From Brienomyrus brachyistius (lineage: Eukaryota > Chordata > Actinopteri > Osteoglossiformes > Mormyridae), in assembly GCF_023856365.1 (NCBI RefSeq), contig NC_064552.1, forward strand, positions 8,762,660 to 8,826,659: 64,000 nucleotides of DNA, in the 5' to 3' direction. Shown piece by piece: positions 1 to 10,880 of the stretch. Under the pieces are notes generated by a model that worked only from the letters and a program-made list of their open reading frames with translations, ran no database searches and was not told the DNA's origin. The position numbers were made by a program, and so were the translations under genes. Position 1 is the first letter of the stretch; the number at the start of each line of letters is the position of its first letter.

Positions 1-195
1 TGTTCATGAGCGTCAGGACGTAATTCTGGACGTGCTCCTTCCCGTGGAAGCGCACCACGGAGTCGTCGACGGCCAGCAGCACCTCGATGTTGTAGTTCTC
101 CTTGCCGGCATGTCTGCGCTTACGCTCCGTCTCTGACAGCTTGTGCTGCACCGCGTCCAGCGCGTTCGGGAGCTCCAGGGATCGCAGGTCCAGGA
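1..195 (-). CDS. adamts14: adamts14 coding exon 4 (partial, runs off the left edge): furin site and start of metalloprotease domain
   Basis: ADAMTS14 is a secreted zinc metalloprotease of the ADAMTS2/3/14 procollagen N-proteinase group, acting in the secretory pathway and matrix. This exon begins after a CTTCCAG acceptor and enters with two bases of a split Val codon, completing the single base left by exon 3. It encodes 64 further residues (about 211-274 of the predicted protein). [11 protein letters not shown] is a furin-type site; cleavage after RKRR (about residue 237) would release the prodomain. The mature N-terminus [20 protein letters not shown] and then [11 protein letters not shown] match the start of the catalytic domain of this clade. 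The zinc site HEXXH lies beyond the window. ERKRRHA fits ADAMTS14 as I recall it; ADAMTS2 is the alternative but fits less well, and the paladin neighbour supports adamts14. Confidence 0.95.
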
Positions 196-237
196 CTGGA
201 AGACGCCACAGTGCACAGTGAAGTTAAGCGCGGGAAA

Positions 238-520
238 TCAATACTTTACTCCGCAAGCGACACACAAGTGACGCAAGGAGCAGATCACAAACATATGGCT
301 GTCAGAGGCACGACGATGCCCAGGTACGGGTGTGAATAGTACTGGGGCAAGAGGCACGCAGTATCTTTCGAGTAAAGCAAAACAGTAGGAACTGTTCAAA
401 TCAGCAAAGTGCATCAGTGAGAGCATTCAAGGCACATGGAGCAGTGAAAGCTAAGCTAATAGCGGAATTCCAGCAATGGATGGGTGTTAGGTGTTCTGTT
501 AACAACAATAACACCGCTGA
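238..520 (-). repeat. 3' end of a dispersed non-LTR-type retroelement, degraded
   Basis: This stretch resembles 63165-63440 over several blocks in the same order and orientation: a 'cacacaagtga' block, an 'agtactgg...cgcagtatct' block and an 'attc..ggcacat' block. At 63165 the minus-strand reading ends in the 'ttgccttgga...atctgctaa' tail typical of fish LINE/SINE 3' ends. An L2-type LINE is the likely source, but there is no reverse transcriptase here to confirm it. Confidence 0.5.
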
Positions 521-540
521 TTCAGTTGTCAAAATTTTAT

Positions 541-661
541 CCATCCATTTTATCCATCTTCTAACCGCTTATCCTGGTCAGGGCTGCAGAAAGCCTGGAG
601 CCTGTCCCGGGGGGCACCGGGCACAAGGCTGGGGGGGCACACTGGACTGGGATGCCAGTCA
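541..661 (+). repeat. R1 dispersed repeat, 5' half
   Basis: It begins with 'ccatccattttatccatctt', followed by 'cttatcctggtcagggctgc', 'ggagcctgtccc' and 'gggatgccagtc'. This is the same order as in the near-complete copy at 63693-64000. R1 is a very common fish interspersed repeat, probably a non-autonomous retroelement. Confidence 0.75.
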
Positions 662-1387
662 AAGCTTTATTAGACGTGTTTGGCTACGTTCCTAATACTG
701 GCTGGTTATGAGTCGCATGTTTCTTAGAAAACGTCTTTCATTGTACGACACAGGGGAACACAGGAGCTTTATGACAATTCGCTTCACAAACTGCAGCGGA
801 AATAATGCTAAACTCAAAGGATTTCACACAAAGAACTGGCCAGAGCGGAAAAAAAACTCCCCCTGGACAAATTGCAGCTTGTTTATTCCGTATATAAAAA
901 CTGCATGAATGGATAGAAGAATTAAAAGAATATCCGCCATACAGAGCTCAAACTGCTATAGTGATCGAATCTTGACTTCAAAATGCTTAACAATCCAGAA
1001 AAATAACATTTCCGAGGCTGAATTACTAAAACATCTCAGCGAAAAAAAACAGAAAGAACATTCAGTGTTCAATGTTCACTCTCCCTAAAAACTGTGGTTT
1101 TTAATCTCTGGGGAGAATGCCCATTTCACCAGTGAGGTACAAAGAATGATCTTTATGTTTCATCGTTCTTAGTAACGAGAATGAATACTTGGCTGAAGCT
1201 GCATGAAAATGAAGCGAATTACATCCTGTGAGAGAGGACGGGGGGATTGGAGCTGGGATGAGTGCAGGGGGAGCTCCTGTTTGGGTGGTCCTCTGTGGAG
1301 AAAGTCTGACAGGAGACTAAAGTAAAGCGTTCGCATGGAAATGCACTGTTAACATGTCAGAAGATGGCAGATTAGACAGAGGAACTG

Positions 1388-1577
1388 ACAGGCAGGCAGG
1401 CAAGCAGACAGACAGACAGGCAAGTAGGCAGGCAGATAGACAGACAGGCAGGCAGGCAGGTTGGCAGGCGGACAGATAGACAGGCAGGCAGACAGACAGG
1501 TAGACAGAAAGACAGACAGGTAGGCAGAAAGACAGACAGACAGACAGACAGACAGGCAGGCAGGCAGGCAGGCAGGC

Positions 1578-1655
<78 letters not shown>
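1388..1655. repeat. Compound tetranucleotide microsatellite (CAGG/CAGA)n then (GATA)n
   Basis: About 190 bp of CAGG/CAGA-type units passes into about 19 uninterrupted GATA units (1578-1655). The GATA end abuts 'gtttatcccaaggggaaa', which looks like the 3' end of a fish retroelement that often ends in GATA. The overlapping open frames rich in Tyr-Leu-Ser or Cys-Leu-Pro are repeat artefacts. Confidence 0.9.
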
Positions 1656-2320
1656 TTTTGTTTATCCCAAGGGGAAAGGTTGACCTCATTAGGTGTCCAA
1701 TGGCAGATTTTAGCTATTTTTTTATATCTGTGTAGGGAAAATAAAGATGCAAACAGCAGGAATGTCAAAAATCCAAAACAGAAAGGAGGAACAGAACCCA
1801 GAAAATGTTTGAGGGACGCTGGCACACTGCACTTTCAGATTCTTAGCGGTACCATGGTTGCCCACCGAGCCAGAAATGAATCCAGCCAAATCAAAGGCAT
1901 TCCAGTTTATAAAAAGAACATAGCCTGCCATAAAAAAAAACGATTAAAAATTAATGCGGAAAAAAATCGAAGCCAAATCATATCAAAGAGTACGACTGTG
2001 AGGTTCTGAGTTCAATTAACAAATGGGAAGTCAGAAAAGAAGAGTATCTGCAGGAATGTGAGACTGCTCCTCTACAAGAAGGTCCTCAAATTCACCCTTG
2101 CCTGATATGAACTGAGCTCTGACAAGAGTCGTTCAAGACACTCCAATTCTTTTAAAAATGTAAGTTCCATATAAACATTCCTTTGGATGCGGCAGTTAGG
2201 CTGCTTGAAGGACCTGACCTATTTGCTGTATCGGAGATGCACCATCAAAGCGCTGTCCCAAGCCTGCCTTCTGTGCCACACAGCTGCCTGAACCAGGCCA
2301 TTTGGCCTACTGGCATCATA

Positions 2321-2701
2321 GGGTCCTCCCAACTAGACCTTCTGTCCAAATATCTTCACAGGGCTGTCCCAGACAGGCTGTCTGTCAACCTAACTTCATA
2401 GGGTTCTCCCAGCTAGACCTTCTGTCCAAATATCTTCACAGGGCTGTCCCAGACAGGCTGTCTGTCAACCTAACTTCATAGGGTTCTCCCAACTGGACCT
2501 TCTGTCCAAATATCTTTACAGGGCTGTCCCAGACAGGCTGTCTGTCAACCTAACTTCATAGGGTTCTCCCAACTGGACCTTCTGTCCAAATATCTTCACA
2601 GGGCTGTCCCAGACAGGCTGTCTGTCAACCTAACTTCATAGGGTTCTCCCAACTGGACTTTCTGTCCAAATATCTTCACAGGGCTGTCCCAGACAGGCCT
2701 T
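2321..2701. repeat. 80-bp minisatellite, about 4.8 copies
   Basis: Units beginning 'gggttctcccaactggacct' recur at 2321, 2401, 2481, 2561 and 2641, an exact period of 80. Copies differ at only a few bases (agctag/aactgg; cttcaca/ctttaca), so the array is young or homogenised. The last unit breaks off in 'agacaggc'. Confidence 0.95.
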
Positions 2702-2820
2702 CTAACAGGATGAACAGAAGGACGTGCCAGATCACTGTGTAAGACTCAGTAACTGCTGGAGAAGCTGATCACTTTCATTCAGCTGTAGACACAGGAGCAC
2801 ATGACCACTGCAGATTGGCT

Positions 2821-2858
2821 TAACCCTAACCCTAACCCTAACCCTAACCCTAACCCTA
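2821..2858. repeat. Interstitial telomere-like repeat (TAACCC)6
   Basis: Six perfect TAACCC units are followed by TAT. This is the vertebrate telomere hexamer lying inside an intron, 120 bp from the 80-bp minisatellite. Confidence 0.95.
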
Positions 2859-4411
2859 TCATACATGTTCCTGTCCACAGACAGGTGAAGCACACAGAAC
2901 GCTATTGACCTTCACTGTATCTTGTTTTTATCTCAGCATTCAGGCTAATAACATTTTGAACGGAGATTTTCCCACAATGCTACCGGCCAATTAAAGTGAT
3001 TTTTTTTACACAACAGATGTCACTCTCCATGTAGTCATTGTAATGGACTTTCATTGCACAAATGTTTCAGAAAAATGTTCTCTCAGTCTGCAATAAAGTG
3101 CTCAAAACTTTCAGATATGAGGATCACGATGCATAAACAATTTGTATCCTGTTTTGCGTGCCACTGTAGGCATATTTCTTCAATTAGATTACAAATGAGG
3201 CATAAAAATTTGCTAAATTAGAGTAATTACCAGGCGCTGCCTTACACCGCATCATCTAAGGCAATAAAATAGATCGACGGGACATGCTAATCCAACCCCT
3301 TGCGGTGCTCGACAATAACGTCACATAGCCTTACAGTCCTTCACCCTCATCTGCAAACTCCACCATCTACAGTCTTCGGTGCCGCTGAGATGGGCTCGGC
3401 GAAGTTTTGCATCAAGATGATTACGTTATCATACCGTTTAGAAAAAGGAAACCGGAATAAAACGTAGTGTACGTTACTCTAGGGAGATTAAATTACTAAA
3501 ACAAATAAGACATTCTCAGAGGCGTTCAAAGATTTCCTAAGTTTTAATGCAAAAATATTTACGTCACGTTTTCCATTACTGAATGTCGTTATGAAGTTTA
3601 CAGGGCTTACGGCGATTCAATCATATTTAGGCAAAAAAAAAGAGATCAGTGATAGATTTAAAGCAGCACTAATTTTTCCGAAATTGCTTTTCCTTCTAAC
3701 AGGAAAATGTTGTACCAATAGTAAACAGCCTCAAAGGACAAGTAAAAGGTATATTTAACTGCCCCATAAACCAACAACTAACCGAATCCCAGCACTGATG
3801 TCCAGATGTTCCCAGTATATGCAGGAATCTGTTTAATTCACAGCACAACTGGTGGGTGTTTACTGTTTTTCCTGCACATCCACCGGAATCCTGCATTCCT
3901 CGCTCTACCAGCTGTTGCTAGGAATACTGCAGCTGCTGTGCCTGCCTGTTATTTTGGTGGGGGGGGGGGGGGGGGAGGAGTCTGCCCAGAGCACGAATAC
4001 TGTTGATGGAGGGGGGTGAAAAAAAAAAAAATCAACTGTGTTCATGAGACATTTGACAACCGGGGCCCCATACCAGCAGCCACCATAGCTAATTAATGAA
4101 TCCAGGGAGAATAAATCAAGACGGAGTAACATTAGCTTCTAGGCTGCAGCGGGGGTTCAGTCGTTTGCGTGCTAAGAGGACATCTGACTGTAAAGGTGGT
4201 TCGGACATTCAGGGGAGACAGAAGTCTCCATAAACCGTTACTTAGCGTAATTAAAGGGGACAGATGTCTGACCTCACATTTTTATTCATTCCTGCTGTCA
4301 TGTGTCATTCCTGTTAAGACATTTTTTCCTCCTGCAAGCCTGTGATGTACAGAGCAGCATGCAAACAGGATGGTGCCGCAGTTCTCCCATAATGCACCAG
4401 GCCCATCCTAC

Positions 4412-4565
4412 CGTTATGGAGGTCTTCTTCTCTCTGCGTCGACTCCCCTTTGACGGCGGACCTGCGGTACACCACGTGGACGCGGCCCTTGCCTTCTTCC
4501 TCTTGCTGTCCCTTCTCCAGGGGCTCGATGAAGAACTCACCGTTATCAGTGCGGATCAGACCCGC
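4412..4565 (-). CDS. adamts14: adamts14 coding exon 3: distal prodomain
   Basis: It encodes 51 residues plus one base, about residues 159-209: [20 protein letters not shown], then a Glu-rich stretch, then [14 protein letters not shown]...EDLHN. AGLIRTD, FFIEPLE.GQQ and HVVYRR are hallmarks of the ADAMTS2/3/14 prodomain; GLIRTD plus GDLHN-like ends are closest to ADAMTS14 as I recall it. The acceptor is TTTTTTTCCAG|GCG in phase 0, matching the phase-0 end of exon 2. The donor is AACG|GTAGGA, leaving one base that joins TC of exon 4 as Val. The prodomain keeps the protease latent and assists folding until furin cleavage. Confidence 0.96.
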
Positions 4566-4813
4566 CTGGAAAAAAAGAAAGACGTCATTATAGGACAGCC
4601 AGCACCTAAGACCTCTGCAAGCAGCACTCAACCTCAAATCATTCATCAATTCCCGAATAACACTCTGTGGACCATTTTAAGAAGGCAATGGTCCTACTAT
4701 TCATTGTCTCCGTACATTACGATCTGCTATAAGCTATCTACAAGCTGCTTAAAACGTCTCTTCTGTTCTTCTACTCCGATCGCACATAAACTCTTACACT
4801 TGCGTTACTTTTT

Positions 4814-4858
4814 ATTTATTTAGTAAACACTTTTATCCAACTTTTATCCAATTTTTTT
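4814..4858 (-). repeat. SINE/LINE tail fragment
   Basis: Read on the minus strand it contains 'ttggataaaagtgtttact' followed by 'aaataaataaa', the common 3' tail shared by fish tRNA-derived SINEs and their partner LINE. Part of the tail ('ttggataaaagt') is duplicated. Confidence 0.65.
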
Positions 4859-5544
4859 GTGTACTGTGTGATGAAACTACGACACAGTTGCAGAGCCTTA
4901 TGAAAATTAAACCAACATCAGTATGAGACTATATAATAAAAATATTGCAAGAGATCAAAGTAATGCACGGACAAATAAGTGCACTGGAAAATGCTGACGT
5001 GGCTTACAAAGAAAGGAGCGAAAAGGTACATTTAATGAGTTTTAGTCCATCTGGCAGAGCCATTGGTGCAGTGCATGTCCACAGGGACTGAGTAAGACGC
5101 AAGCTCCCCCGCACCCGAGCGTTCTACCAGAGTTAACCCATTCAGGGCCGCAGTGATAAGGAAAACATGTGTATGGTGTAGCCCTTCTTTAACGGAGTCT
5201 GTGGGTGTTTATTTAAGCGCGTCCTGGGCGAAGGTGCCGGCAGTGAATGTAAAGGCTAAAATTCGTCGGAAATTCTTTTTTCCCCTCTATTATCAGTCAC
5301 CAAGTTTCAGAAACTGTATAATGAAAAAAACGATAAACAAAATAAGGAAAAACTGTTATTGTCAGTTTCTGGCATGAGGGCCTGATGGAGGGGATGAGAC
5401 GAGGGCGTCGGTGGGGGGGTCGGGTGTTTGTTGTTGTACATGATGGAAAGTTATTTGCTTGTAATACTCTTCTGATTTTTCCTGAATAAAAAATTGACCA
5501 GAAAAAAAATTCTGGCATGAAATATAAAGCTGGAACATCTATTA

Positions 5545-5690
5545 ATAATAATAGTTTTATTCAAAGCACCTCACGGTAGAACAAAGGGTCACAATTTAGG
5601 GACACCCCCAGGGATTTGGACCCTCGACCTTCCCATTGTGAGCACAAAGGTCTACTTGTCATGCTACCAACTATGAATGAATGAAAATGT
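5545..5690 (-). mobile_element. tRNA-derived SINE
   Basis: Read on the minus strand it starts 'tagttggtagcatgacaa' (A-box-like), then 'gggtccaaatccctg' (B-box-like), then a 'gtgctttgaataaaac' tail ending in an ATT-rich repeat. This is the usual layout of a fish tRNA-SINE. It is moderately decayed. Confidence 0.65.
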
Positions 5691-7299
5691 TAGTTCTGTG
5701 CTTAAATGTGAACGGATACCTGCGTGATTACACAAGAGCTCGTCGAGGTCACAAACCAAGGATCAATACAGGTCACATGACCGTGAACCTTTCGGGGCGT
5801 GCGGTGCGCACTGCCGCATAATCCTCCGCCTTAGCTTTCCTGGTGAAATTCCACCGGTATAAATGAGGTGAGGACCATTCAACAGAAGAAATTTGCGAAT
5901 GCATACAAAGCAAATCGCACAGAAAGCTCCATCAGTGGTTTTTAACCTGATAAGGTGCTAATGTAGAACAATATATAAAGCAAAATGTTTTATATATGCT
6001 AATACTCCAGTAGCGCTTTACTTCAGGGGGCGCGAGTAACTTAGCAACTCAGTTATTAATTGAATCATGAACAAATACAGTAACTGCAAGAAATACAAGA
6101 CCTGTGGATCAATATACAACAAACACCTTTTTGGTTATTAATACTTTAAGAAAGATTGTAATACCGCATTGTTTTTGCCCCCTCTAGGAAAGTGTTACCA
6201 ATACTACTCATCCCTAATTATTATATCTAAAGGAGATAAAAGACCATTAATCTGCATTCCTCCCATCGCCTGAATGATATAGTTAGATAAACAATGTAAT
6301 AACAAATTCCCACCAGAGAAGAAAACTCCAAGCAATATTTTACAGAAGAAACAGGTCAACAGCTGTGCACCGCATCTTACGTGATTTGCAAGTTGTGCCA
6401 TGAAAACGAGTCATTTCACCCATTTAATTGCATGCCCTTTGATTTCTTAGTGCTCTGTCGTCGTTGTTGTGAAAACATCACTTACGTAACCTATGCAGCC
6501 TCTACTTACACCGTCAGCACGCAAAAAACAATGAGTGCGGAATTTTGCTTTTCGGTATTCTTTCCACATGCAGAGATAAAGAAATGCACAGGCCCTTGAA
6601 AACATCTATACACAAGCCAGCACTTACCCCTAAAAAAAGAAATCAAACACTTTGGCAGTCTACGAAACGTGATTTTAGGAACCACCGGCCAAATTATACT
6701 TGGTTTGCAACTAGCAAAGGAAGCCAAGTGTTTGTGCAGTTAAATATTGCTTTTCTCAGGAAAATTATTGTTTAAATGCACAGTGAATTACATTTTCAGT
6801 ACCCATTTAAATTCTCGTCGAAATATGAACATCTAAACAGAAAATACAAACTACTAAAATTAACATATGGAAGAAGACAAAATTACAGAAACACTAAATG
6901 GAAAAGGGTTTTAGTTTTGAAATAACTACAGGTAATCACAAGCACATTTACAAAGGTGAGTCATGTGATGCTGAATGCTGAATAGCACTTAATACGTAAG
7001 TTTTCAAAGCTGCATCAGGCAATTAACAGAGTTAGAAACAAAAAACCTGGTGCCTGAATTGCCAGGTCAAACTGGAAAATTAAGAAATCAGAAAAATTGT
7101 GGAGGAAGTGAAATTTGAATGAACAGGTCAAAGTTCACCAACAGAGAAAGATGGATATTTAACAGGGTCAATAATATTACTATTTAAAATGTGTGACCTC
7201 AAAGATCACCACAGAATTCAGTCTGTATCTCTGTCACCCAGGCTTAATAAAAACTGCATGTCCTGAACGCTGAATTTAGAGCTGTCTTTAAATCTAAAA

Positions 7300-7760
7300 A
7301 ATAGGTCTACGTTTGGGGAAAGCCAAAAGATGTCCACAATGTGGAATCCACAAAGGTTGAGGGAGCCATCGCATGCCACTCATTAGGTCCGATCATTGCT
7401 CTGCATCATTCTACAACAGCTAAGGAATATGGTCAGCTTATACGACCCAGTTGGCAGTATGGTGCAAACAATTTAGTTATAATTTCCCCATGTTGCAGGC
7501 TAATGATAACCCTAAACACAGGCCTACAAACAAACAAATTAAAAAGTGGCTTCATGAACACCAGCATGAAATCAGCCGCTGTCTTTGGTCTCCCAAATCA
7601 CTAGATCTAACATCAATGCACCTTTATGCGACATTCTGGAGCACAGATTGCAAAGGAGAATCCCATCCAATATCCTTCCACACACCACTTTCATGGGAAC
7701 AATCAAAGAATCAAAGCTGATCAGATGGCAAACGGCAGCCCTACTCCTAAGTAGGTCTTT
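7300..7760 (+). pseudogene. Fossil Tc1/mariner-type transposase fragment
   Basis: The plus strand carries broken transposase sequence spread over three frames. VYVWGKPKD and an ALHHST-like stretch come first. QANDNPKHRPTNKQIKKWL follows, a degraded form of the QDNDPKHTS second-Asp region. Then CLWSPKSLDL, from the WPxQSPDLNPIEHLW region, and LEHRLQRRIPSN, from the region after the third acidic residue. At least two frameshifts separate these blocks and the N-terminal HTH part is missing. I see no terminal repeats at the borders. It is inactive and much older than the Tc1 copy at 53701. Confidence 0.7.
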
Positions 7761-8186
7761 GATATTAATATGACATTACGTGTTTCCATTATTTTGTCTA
7801 CCCCCTATATATGACAGCAATATACATTAAATAATAAATATTGTTCTGATCTCAAGTAGTTCTGCATTTTTTTCAGTATCAGAAAAGTATAAAATTAGCT
7901 GGACTCAACATACAATCCTTCAAGTGTATCAATATAACAACAACAAGGAGGGTAGTTGCATATATGGTCAAACAATACATACATAGTAAAGGAACATAGT
8001 AAAGGATAAATGCAAACAACAACCACATGCACCAAAGCATACAAAGCCACGCAAACAGGAAGTCCGAAGGCTGAATGGCTGAGGAGATCTTTCAGCATAG
8101 GTATAATCTGGGACGTCCTTAGTGGCCAGCCCAGAGCTGAAGAATGGTGATGGGCAGATCAGCCGGATGACGATGTAAACAATATA

Positions 8187-8415
8187 TCCATCCATCTATT
8201 TTCTGTAACCGACTCCCCTTTTCAGGGTCGCGGGGGGGTCTGGAGCCTATCCCAGAGGCTACAGGCACAAGGCAGGGAACAACCCAGGATGGGGCGCCAA
8301 CCCATCACAGGGCACAAGGCAGGGAACAACCCAGGATGGGGCGCCAACCCATCACAGGGCGCACTCACACTTGCATACACATTGGCAATTTGGTAACTCC
8401 AATTAACTTCAGCAT
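8187..8415 (+). repeat. R1 dispersed repeat with an internal 47-bp tandem duplication
   Basis: It runs from 'tccatccatctattttctgt' through 'gggtcgcggg', 'ggagcctatcccag', 'aacccatcacaggg' and 'caatttggtaactccaatta'. The segment from 8266 to 8312 ('cacaaggcagggaacaaccc' through 'catcacaggg') is immediately repeated at 8313-8359 with no visible change. Confidence 0.85.
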
Positions 8416-8753
8416 TTTGCCGTTTATAAATAATACAGACAGCACAATAATGACATCCAGCATAACCAACACAACATGATATATGCTACAATATGATTCA
8501 TGATATATGATATGAACAGGACAACTGATGAGTCAGCGAGTCCCAGTTACACTCTTCCATATCAAACTTCACTTACCTTCTTTCTCCCTCCTTCTCCCCA
8601 GTATGCCCTCCTTCTTTAATCCTTAACCTCAAAGGGCCATGCACCTGAATGCTACCATGCTTCATGATGGGCAGCTAACACCCCTAAGCTAAGATGGTAC
8701 CTCCCTAAGCCATGTGCGGCGTCACAAAAGCTCCCAACTTCATCAAGACGCAG

Positions 8754-8968
8754 CTAACTCACACATCAGAAGGCCTAACTCACACATCAGAAGGCCTGAC
8801 TCACACATCAGAAGGACTGACTCATACATCAGAAGGCCTAACTCACACATCAGAAGGACTAACTCACACATCAGAAGGACTAACTCACACATCAGAAGGC
8901 CCAATCACACATCAGGAGGCCTAACTCCCACATCAGGAGGCCCAACTCACACATCAGGAGGCCTAACA
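8754..8968. repeat. 21-bp minisatellite, about 10 copies
   Basis: Units of 'ctaactcacacatcagaagg' plus one base repeat with small changes; toward the right the unit shifts to 'catcaggaggc'. Because 21 is a multiple of 3, frames stay open and translate as LTHTSEG or SHIRRPN repeats. I regard those as artefacts, not genes. Confidence 0.93.
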
Positions 8969-9299
8969 CACTGAGCCGCACTCTGTCCAAGCACATAGCC
9001 TAAAGCTCACAGACACATTACACTCAAAAATAAACTCCAAACAACCCTAGAGGGTGAATATACCAGAAATTTAAGTATCTCCTTAAAAATGTGCTGTCAC
9101 TGATAATCACTCTTTTCTTCAAGGAAACCATAACAGATACTGTTTTCCAGATCAGCCACTTGTACAGCACTCTCACAGAGTTCACTGGGTCCAGCATTAA
9201 AAATATGCAAAAAATTGTAAAGCAGATTTTGAGGAAGAAAAAAACCAAAAAACAAAATGAAATATAGTATAATCCATCCTCACTAATCCCAACTGCCCT

Positions 9300-9560
9300 G
9301 CACGCTTTTGGACCATGGGAGGAAACCAGAGCCCCCGGTGGACACCCATGCAGACACGGGGAGAGCGTGCGAACTCTACACAGAGAGAGAGAGCTTCTCG
9401 CTGGGAGGCAGCAGTGCTAACCACTGCGCCACCGTTCCGATAATCCATCCATCCATCTTCTAAATTATCAAGTACATGGCCACAGTGAGCTTAGACTCCA
9501 ATGATCCATGCCAATGAGCACTGGGCACAAGGAAGGGGACACGCTGGATGGGATGTCAGA
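9300..9560 (+). repeat. Two partial R1 copies in tandem
   Basis: 9300-9438 is an R1 3' half: 'cttttggaccatgggaggaa', 'gacacggggagagcgtgcga', 'gctaaccactgcgccaccgt'. It is followed at 9443 by a new 5' end, 'atccatccatccatcttcta', with a decayed body. The first lacks its 5' half and the second its 3' half. Confidence 0.7.
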
Positions 9561-10580
9561 AGATCCACATAATAATTGATGAATGTATTAATATGTAATG
9601 TTTTTACGGGAGGTTAGTGTTCTCTGGATGCCCTGCTGTCCTCCTGATCCTTTCATCTTTTCTCTTCCTTCTATATCTATAAAACTATAAGGTCACAGCT
9701 GGCCCTCACTGTGATGCAGATGAATAAATAACAGAGTCGGCTATGTGCTTAATCCCTGTCCTGATAATCAGCATAGTGTTCCTGAACCTACCATGCTTCA
9801 TATCCAGAACTCCTAAAAGTCCTTCATGGCAGAAATCAAGGAACAGGATGGACATTTTATGAGAGCAGCTGGTACAAATAGCTTCAAGAGAAAAGCATGG
9901 ACAAGCTAACTGATTACAGAGTCAATTAAAATCTGAAATTATAAACACAAGCTTTAACCTTAATCTTGATTTGATCACATGATGCTGGATTTGGATTTAA
10001 GTCGTCCCTCCCACATAGAAACGCAGGTCATAGATCACTCATAGATATGGCAGCAATGGATCTGTGTAAGGAGCAGGCTAGCCTTTTTATAACAGGAAAG
10101 CATATTTCTTTTCCTAGCAGATGAATTAAGAGCACTGGAGAGAACAGGAACCGTTTACTGCATTAAACAGGAGCCGGGCATGAATTACGCAGCTGTGATG
10201 GCTGCACTGCTCAGCGAGCCAAACGTATCTAGATTCCCCCTCCCTGGTTTGGTCTTCCATGGATTTACAGTTTCTTTCCTCCCTTCAGTGCCGCTCGTCT
10301 TTCACAGTAGGGGCTCGGAATTCTTCCGGACCATCCTGGGAATCGCGGGGACCGTACCGGCACACGGGAACACACCAAGGTGCGTGAGACCGTCCTTCTG
10401 AGCTGGGGAACACCTTCCATTTGTCAACTTCAAATGCACACATGCTTAAATATTCTTTCATATGAGGGAAACCGCCCTACATCACTGCACAAGTCACAGG
10501 TTATTGGTTTTAAAGGTCTGACATTCTTCATTCTGTTATCAATGCACAAGTTCTCAGTGGCCTTCTGGATATTTGGGACC

Positions 10581-10880
10581 GATCCATCCATTTCCTGTAA
10601 CCACTTGTCCTATTCAGGGTTGCGGGGGATCCAAAGCCTATGGGCACAAGGTAGGGAACAACCCAGGATGGGACTCAAACCCATCACAGGACACACTCGA
10701 CACATTCACTCACAGCAACGGAAAACGATACAAAGATCAGAGATCAGAACGAGATATCACATGAGATGCTGTCGTAAACACACGGTGCGTAACACTGTAA
10801 CCTTACATCTTTGGGGCTGGAGGTTCGAATCCCACCACTGTTCAGTGAGCAAAGTTCATGTGTTCCATCCATTTTTAGGC
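10581..10880 (+). repeat. R1 copy plus 3' fragment
   Basis: 10581-10718 is the R1 5' half ('gatccatccatttcctgtaa', 'gggttgcgggggatcc', 'aacccatcacaggacacact'). After an unrelated stretch, 10790-10880 has 'ggttcgaatcccaccac', which resembles the 3' part of the same family (or a tRNA B box). Confidence 0.6.

Larger units (their letters stand above)
196..4411 (-). other. adamts14: adamts14 intron 3 (4216 bp)
   Basis: The donor is AACG|GTAGGA and the acceptor CTTCCAG; the intron is phase 1. It holds a non-LTR-type 3' end near 238-520, an R1 copy at 541-661, a CAGR/GATA microsatellite at 1388-1655, an 80-bp minisatellite at 2321-2701, a telomere-like tract at 2821-2858 and a G17 run at 3959-3975. 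I see no gene in 700-1380 or 2860-3950, which are ordinary AT-rich intron. Confidence 0.9.

Noticed and set aside
8712..8974. Two overlapping frames encoding LTHTSEG or SHIRRPN repeats
   Set aside because: These are a 21-bp minisatellite read in frame, with no other protein features.
10790..10880. tRNA gene suggested by 'ggttcgaatccc'
   Set aside because: There is no matching acceptor stem or anticodon arm; it fits a fragment of the R1 or a SINE-type repeat.
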